Positions 6,681 through 10,402 of a stretch of DNA of 10,402 nucleotides are shown here, piece after piece (position 1 is the stretch's first letter; the number at the start of each line of letters is the position of its first letter). The stretch lies in contig JAFAMK010000121.1 in the NCBI GenBank assembly GCA_019233415.1, positions 1 through 10,402 of the forward strand. Direction: 5' to 3'. The position numbers were made by a program, and so were the translations under genes. The notes under the pieces were generated by a model. It had not been told where the DNA came from. It made no database searches and saw only the letters and a program-made list of their open reading frames with translations. The stretch comes from Vulcanimicrobiota bacterium. Its GTDB lineage: Bacteria > Vulcanimicrobiota > Vulcanimicrobiia > Vulcanimicrobiales > Vulcanimicrobiaceae.

Positions 6681-6756
6681 GTGCGAGGTATCCGCCCATC
6701 GCATGGGGCCGGACCTGCCGGGGTGGCGTCCGGTCTCCGTAGAACCCACCCTCACC
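6681..6756. other. Divergent intergenic region with an imperfect dyad
   Basis: These 76 bases lie between the start of the secreted-protein gene and the acyl-CoA dehydrogenase gene. CCGGAC (6709-6714) and GTCCGG (6728-6733) form a 6-base inverted repeat. Three further pairs are possible inside it (GCC 6717-6719 with GGC 6725-6727) after a two-base bulge. This could be an operator shared by the divergent pair or a chance GC-rich palindrome. I see no firm -10/-35 elements, and the dehydrogenase ATG has no Shine-Dalgarno. Confidence 0.35.
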
Positions 6757-7935
6757 ATGTCGATCGCACCTGCTCGCCCCGCCGCCTCCGACGAGGAGGC
6801 GATGATCCTGGACGTCGTCCGCCAGCTCGTCAAGGAGCGCGTCGAACCGCGCGCGGCGGCGATCGACGCGAACGGCGAGTTCCCGTGGGACATCAAGCAG
6901 CTGTTCGCCGAGAACGACCTGCTCGGCATCCCGTTCCCGGCCGAGTACGGAGGCCTGGGCGGCTCGTTCGTCACCTACGTGAAGGTCGTCGAAGAAGTCT
7001 CGAAGGCGTGCGCGTCGTCGGCGCTGATCATCGCAGTGCAGGAGCTGGGCGCGCTGCCGATCCTCATCGGCGGGAGCGACGAGCAGAAGCGGCGCTGGAT
7101 CCCCGACCTCGCGAGCGGCGCGAAGATCGCGGCGTACGCGCTGACCGAACCGGGTTCCGGCTCCGACGCAGCCGGCTCGATGCGCACCAAAGCGCGCCGC
7201 GACGGTGACGACTTCGTCCTCGACGGCACGAAGATTTGGATCACGAACGGCAGCGTCGCCGACGTCGTGACGGTCTTCGCGGTGACCGATCCGGCGAAGG
7301 GGGCGAACGGCATCTCGGCGTTCGTCGTCGAGAAGGGCACGCCGGGGTTCACCGTCGGCAAGCTCGAGAAAAAGATGGGGATTCGCGGGTCACCGACCGT
7401 CGAGCTGTCGTTCGACAACTGCCGCGTCCCGGCCGCGAACCTGCTGAGCAACGAGGGCGAAGGCTTCAAGATCGCGATGAAGGTGCTCGACAAATCGCGC
7501 CCCGGGATCGCCGCACAGGCGCTCGGGATCGCGCAGGGCGCGCTCGACTACGCGACCGAGTACACGAAGCAGCGCGTCGCGTTCGGCAAGCCGATCTCGC
7601 AGCAGCAGGGGCTGCAGTTCATGCTCGCCGACATGAAGACCGAGGTCGAAGCCGCGCGCCTGCTGCTCTACGAAGCCGCGCGCAAGTGCGACGAGAGCGC
7701 AGCCGACGTCACGACCTATGCCGCGATGGCGAAGCTCAAGTGCGGCGACGTCGCGATGAGCGTGACCACCGACGCGGTGCAGCTGCTGGGCGGCTACGGC
7801 TACTCGACCGAATACCCGGTCGAGCGGATGATGCGCGACGCGAAGATCACGCAAATCTACGAGGGCACGCAGCAGATCCAGCGCATCGTCATCGCACGGT
7901 CGATGGTCGGCAAGTGGAGCCCGCCGAAGGCCTGA
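6757..7935 (+). CDS. Acyl-CoA dehydrogenase (short-chain/butyryl type)
   Basis: This FAD flavoenzyme (392 aa) oxidises acyl-CoA to trans-2-enoyl-CoA, the first step of beta-oxidation, passing electrons to ETF. The N-terminal helical domain covers about 1-120. The flavin-contacting middle domain has YALTEPGSGSDA (127-138) and KIWITNG (159-165). The C-terminal helical domain has QRVAFGKPISQQQGLQF and QLLGGYGYSTEYPVERMMRDAKI. The catalytic base is Glu369 in IYEGTQQIQR, the position used by short- and medium-chain enzymes (isovaleryl- and long-chain enzymes place it elsewhere), so a straight short- or medium-chain substrate is favoured. The length is typical (about 380). I chose the ATG at 6757 because the family's N terminus begins here; the open frame extends upstream but opposite the signal peptide of the divergent gene. 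A sensor gene follows 10 bases downstream, suggesting co-transcription. Confidence 0.94.
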   Translation: MSIAPARPAASDEEAMILDVVRQLVKERVEPRAAAIDANGEFPWDIKQLFAENDLLGIPFPAEYGGLGGSFVTYVKVVEEVSKACASSALIIAVQELGALPILIGGSDEQKRRWIPDLASGAKIAAYALTEPGSGSDAAGSMRTKARRDGDDFVLDGTKIWITNGSVADVVTVFAVTDPAKGANGISAFVVEKGTPGFTVGKLEKKMGIRGSPTVELSFDNCRVPAANLLSNEGEGFKIAMKVLDKSRPGIAAQALGIAQGALDYATEYTKQRVAFGKPISQQQGLQFMLADMKTEVEAARLLLYEAARKCDESAADVTTYAAMAKLKCGDVAMSVTTDAVQLLGGYGYSTEYPVERMMRDAKITQIYEGTQQIQRIVIARSMVGKWSPPKA

Positions 7936-7945
7936 CCGCGACGGC

Positions 7946-9820
7946 GTGAACACGACCGAGGCGAACCTTCCCCACGTCTCGCTGAACCTCGCCCAGCGAG
8001 TCCGGATGATCGTCGTCGGTCTGCTGGTCCTGATCGCGCTCGGGCGCGTCGTCCCCGACGTCGCGCGCGTCGTCTACCCGCTGCGCCTCTTCGGCTACAC
8101 GACCGACGGCGACGCGCGCGTGAATGCCGTCCGCGCCGCGGCGGGGACGGCGGCGCCGCTCGCCGGCGGGATCGCCTGGCGCGGCTTGCGCATCCCGGTG
8201 CTCCACGCACTGGGCGGTGCGCGGAAGGCCACGCCGACGCCCGCACCGGGCGACGCGATCCTGCTCGGCGACCGCGTTCGCATCGACCGCATCCGGCCGT
8301 TCGACCGCAAGCCCGGGATCGCCGGACGGGGCTACACCTACGACAACGCCGAGCGCTACCTGCCGATCGAGCGCAACGGCCGCGAGCAGATTCTGCACCT
8401 GCGCGGGCGCACGGAGTCGATGACGGTCCGCTTCTTCGACTTCTTGCGGATCGGGCTGTTCGTCGTCGCGGTCGGCCTCGGCGCGATTCTGTTCCTCGTC
8501 AAGCCGGGGATCGCCACGGCGGCGTTCTTCTGCTTCTGCCTGGGCGGGCTCGAAGCGCCCTCGACGTTCCTCGACAACGTGATTCCGAATCCGTGGCGCG
8601 CGATCCCGGACTGGCTCGGCGACACGATCATCGGCGCGGTTCGCCCCGCGCTCCTGCTGTTCGCGCTCTGCTTGATCGACGGCGACACCGACGCGCCGCG
8701 CGAACGCGTCTTCGCCTGGATCGCCGCGGCGCTCGGGCTCGGCCTCGGAACGCTGAACGCCCTCGCGCAGTGGCGGCTGACCTACGGCGCGCTTCCCGCC
8801 GAAGCGCTCGACCACGCGTTCAAGACGATGTCGAACACGATCAGCTGGCTGACCGTCGTCGCGCTGGTCGTAGCGTTCGTGCGCGCGCCGCTCAACGACC
8901 GCCACCGCATCGGCTGGATCGCGGCGGCATTCCTGTTCGCCGGCGCGGCGCGGCTTCTGAGCGACAACTACTATCCCGGGCATATCACGGCGTGGTTCAA
9001 CAGCGTGCTCGTCTCCGCGACGATCGTGCCGATCGTGACGATCTGGATCGCGGTCGTGCGGCACCGCTTCTTCAACGTCGACTTCGTCGTCAGCCGCGCG
9101 GTCGTGTACGTCGCGCTGACCGCGGCGGCCATCGGGACCATCTCGATCGTCGAAGAGATCAGCACGTACGTCTACTACACCAACACCGACACCGCGTACG
9201 TCGTGCTGATCGGGATTTCGATGGCGATCGGCGCGTTCACCGGGAAGATCAGGGAGCTTCTCGACCACCTGGTCGACCGCTTCATCTTCCATGACCGCCA
9301 CGAGCAGCGGGTCGCGCTCGAGTTCATCGCCGGCTACATCCTCGACGCCGAGACGGTCGGCGACGTCTACCGCGCGCTGCTGCAGGACGCGCCGCACGCG
9401 CTCCAGCTCACGTTCGGCGGAATCCTCGCGCGCCAGCCCGACGGGCGCTACGTCCTCGCCGAGCGCTACAACTGGCCCGACGACTGCGTGATCGAGCTGG
9501 GGCCGGACGACGCGCTGACCCACGCGATCACCGCGCGGCGCAGCGCGCTCACGTTCACCGGAAAGGACACGCGGCTGATCCAGGACTCGTTCCCGAACGA
9601 GCGGCTGACCTTCGCCGCCCCGCTCTTCTACGACCGCAGCGTCGGCGGGATCGTCGTCTACGGCCACAACGTCAGCGGCCTCGACCTCGACCCGGACGAG
9701 CGCGAACAGCTCATGCGCGTCATCGCCCACGCCTCGATCGCCATCAACACGATCGAACTCGACCGTTACCGCGGCGGCACGACGACCGCCCCGGCACCAC
9801 TCCCGTCCCCGTCATCCTGA
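7946..9820 (+). CDS. Multi-pass membrane sensor protein with a C-terminal GAF domain and no output domain
   Basis: The 624-residue product is predicted to be an inner-membrane protein. One hydrophobic segment (21-36) is followed by a soluble stretch of about 120 residues (about 45-160). Its GDRVRIDRIRPF and IERNGREQILHL segments faintly recall a PDZ-like fold, which is a weak guess. About nine more hydrophobic segments follow between 166 and 434. The linker RHRFFNVDFVVSRAVVY (372-388) and VDRFIFHDRHEQRVAL (443-458) resemble the membrane-to-cytoplasm junction of membrane sensor kinases with a GAF domain. Residues about 458-606 look like that GAF domain. No histidine kinase, GGDEF, cyclase or SpoIIE phosphatase domain follows. 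After the last GAF helix the protein ends in a Thr/Pro/Ser tail, and its TGA (9818-9820) lies inside an interspersed repeat. The GTG at 7946 is the natural start; ATG 8006 (residue 21) is an alternative that keeps the first hydrophobic segment. The gene lies 10 bases after the acyl-CoA dehydrogenase gene. Confidence 0.75.
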   Translation: MNTTEANLPHVSLNLAQRVRMIVVGLLVLIALGRVVPDVARVVYPLRLFGYTTDGDARVNAVRAAAGTAAPLAGGIAWRGLRIPVLHALGGARKATPTPAPGDAILLGDRVRIDRIRPFDRKPGIAGRGYTYDNAERYLPIERNGREQILHLRGRTESMTVRFFDFLRIGLFVVAVGLGAILFLVKPGIATAAFFCFCLGGLEAPSTFLDNVIPNPWRAIPDWLGDTIIGAVRPALLLFALCLIDGDTDAPRERVFAWIAAALGLGLGTLNALAQWRLTYGALPAEALDHAFKTMSNTISWLTVVALVVAFVRAPLNDRHRIGWIAAAFLFAGAARLLSDNYYPGHITAWFNSVLVSATIVPIVTIWIAVVRHRFFNVDFVVSRAVVYVALTAAAIGTISIVEEISTYVYYTNTDTAYVVLIGISMAIGAFTGKIRELLDHLVDRFIFHDRHEQRVALEFIAGYILDAETVGDVYRALLQDAPHALQLTFGGILARQPDGRYVLAERYNWPDDCVIELGPDDALTHAITARRSALTFTGKDTRLIQDSFPNERLTFAAPLFYDRSVGGIVVYGHNVSGLDLDPDEREQLMRVIAHASIAINTIELDRYRGGTTTAPAPLPSPSS

Positions 9821-9851
9821 GCGTCCCCGTCATCGTGAGCTTGTCGAAGGG
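9809..9851 (+). repeat. Interspersed repeat: one partial and one full copy between convergent genes
   Basis: The full copy (9827-9851) matches the copy at 2781-2805 in the ABC exporter gene at 24 of 25 positions (C to G at 9835). A partial copy (9809-9822) has the first 14 bases, CCGTCATCCTGAGC, in the same orientation, 18 bases upstream. The TGA stop of the sensor gene (9818-9820) lies in the partial copy. The full copy ends immediately before the stop codon of the minus-strand permease gene (9852-9854), so the repeat makes up essentially the whole spacer. There is no stem followed by a T tract, so I do not call it an intrinsic terminator. Confidence 0.88.
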
Positions 9852-10402
9852 CTAGTGACCGACGCCGGAGTAGCGGTTGAGGCCGATGCGCCAGAACGTG
9901 TAGGCGAGCGCGACGGCGACGAGGCCGATCGCGGGGGTCAGGAGGCCGACGGCGGGCGGGAGCGCGGCGCCGTCGTGCGCCTTGTGCAGGAAGTAGCGCG
10001 CCGGGAAGTAGTTGATGAAGGCGAACGGGACGACGAACGTCAGCAGCAGCCGCACGCCGCGTGAGTAGATCGTCAGCGGGTAGCGCGTGAACTCTTGCTC
10101 GAGCTGCATCACGATCCAGTGCAGCGCGTCGACGCGTACGAACCAGAACGCGACGGTCGCAATCCCCAAGTTGAGCGCCAAGTCGATCAGCGCACCGCCG
10201 ATCACGATGAGCGGAACGAACACCCAGAACGCGGCGTCGACGTGCACGCCGGCGTACCACGTCGCGACGCCGAACGTCACCAAACCGAGAATCAGCTCGT
10301 CGGGGAAGACCTGACCCGGCGTCGCGATCGCCTGGAACAGCGTGTCGAGCGGCCGCACCAGCAAGCGGTCGAACTCGCCGCTGCGCACGTGCTCGGGGAT
10401 CT
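9852..10402 (-). CDS. ABC-2 family transporter permease (DUF990-like), N terminus missing
   Basis: The C-terminal 183 codons are present; the gene continues beyond the right edge. It appears to be the permease of an ABC-2 exporter of the PF06182 (DUF990) kind. This rests on the segment HVRSGEFDRLLVRPLDTLFQ near the left of the fragment, typical of the amphipathic stretch 'I..GelD..LlRPl'. Further support is NYFPARYFL and the C-terminal W-R-I-G-L-N-R-Y-S-G-V-G-H, close to the 'W..Gl..Y.saG' ending of this family. Several hydrophobic segments are visible (DELILGLVTFGVATWYAGV; AFWVFVPLIVIGGALIDLAL; LNLGIATVAFWFV; LLLTFVVPFAFINYFPA; LLTPAIGLVAVALAYTFW). Such permeases normally pair with a second permease and a separate ATPase; those genes would lie to the right and are not visible. 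The substrate is unknown. The gene converges on the sensor gene across a repeat-filled spacer. Confidence 0.85.
   Translation of the reverse strand, partial: IPEHVRSGEFDRLLVRPLDTLFQAIATPGQVFPDELILGLVTFGVATWYAGVHVDAAFWVFVPLIVIGGALIDLALNLGIATVAFWFVRVDALHWIVMQLEQEFTRYPLTIYSRGVRLLLTFVVPFAFINYFPARYFLHKAHDGAALPPAVGLLTPAIGLVAVALAYTFWRIGLNRYSGVGH

Noticed and set aside
6397..6756. Upstream in-frame extension of the acyl-CoA dehydrogenase by 120 codons
   Set aside because: The extension is not acyl-CoA dehydrogenase-like and lies antisense to the signal peptide and N-terminal domain of the secreted protein. The family's normal N terminus begins at the ATG at 6757.
6681..6974. Upstream in-frame extension of the secreted-protein gene by 98 codons
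   Set aside because: It would bury a clear signal peptide and run antisense to the conserved start of the acyl-CoA dehydrogenase. The ATG at 6680 directly precedes the signal peptide.
4965..7208. Long plus-strand open frame (about 750 codons) spanning scoB, the secreted-protein gene and part of the acyl-CoA dehydrogenase gene
   Set aside because: The product is almost entirely Arg/Ala/Gly low complexity, runs out of frame through two well-supported genes and antisense to a third. It is typical of a shadow frame at high GC.
7889..9730. Long minus-strand open frame (about 610 codons) antisense to the sensor gene
   Set aside because: The translation is rich in Arg/Asp/Val with no domain. The sense strand shows ordered membrane segments and a GAF-like domain.
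9827..9851. Rho-independent terminator in the convergent spacer
   Set aside because: The two repeat copies there have the same orientation, so they do not pair with each other. No stable stem followed by a run of T is present.

Overview
This is a GC-rich (roughly two-thirds G+C by eye), densely coded bacterial chromosome segment with eleven genes, two of them cut by the window edges. Nothing fixes the phylum. The high GC, the short interspersed repeat built on CCGTCATCCTGAGC...TTGTCGAAGGG, and a DnaJ with a reduced zinc finger would fit poorly cultured high-GC lineages (Vulcanimicrobiota/Eremiobacterota, Chloroflexota-like or Actinomycetota-like). That is inference only. No rRNA, tRNA, phage, transposase or CRISPR features are visible.

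Layout, left to right: (1) the 3' end of grpE overlaps a dnaJ gene by GTGA, a chaperone operon on the plus strand; (2) a small cupin gene on the minus strand; (3) a complete half-size ABC exporter on the plus strand, carrying three copies of the interspersed repeat in frame between its membrane and ATPase domains; (4) a DUF442-like cysteine phosphatase gene on the minus strand; (5) scoA-scoB, the two subunits of a 3-oxoacid CoA-transferase, on the plus strand and again coupled by GTGA; (6) a secreted protein of unknown function with an internal duplication, minus strand; (7) a short-chain-type acyl-CoA dehydrogenase followed 10 bases later by a multi-pass membrane sensor with a GAF domain and no output domain, plus strand; (8) the 3' part of an ABC-2 family permease gene on the minus strand, entering from the right edge.

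Plus-strand units alternate with single minus-strand genes. The four convergent junctions are very tight: a 4-base gap, two identical 4-base CTAA stop-codon overlaps, and a 31-base gap filled with the interspersed repeat. The divergent junctions are the only sizeable spacers (about 76 to 92 bases) and must hold the promoters.

Functionally, the recognisable theme is housekeeping: protein folding (GrpE/DnaJ) and short-chain acyl-CoA or ketone-body metabolism (ScoAB and the acyl-CoA dehydrogenase). Transporters, a sensor and exported or small enzymes of unknown substrate fill the rest. I see no clear new defence or biosynthetic system. The points most worth a second look are the repeat that has become protein-coding inside the ABC exporter and supplies a stop codon in the sensor gene, the output-less sensor, the duplicated four-cysteine secreted protein, and the DnaJ with half of the usual zinc-binding motifs.
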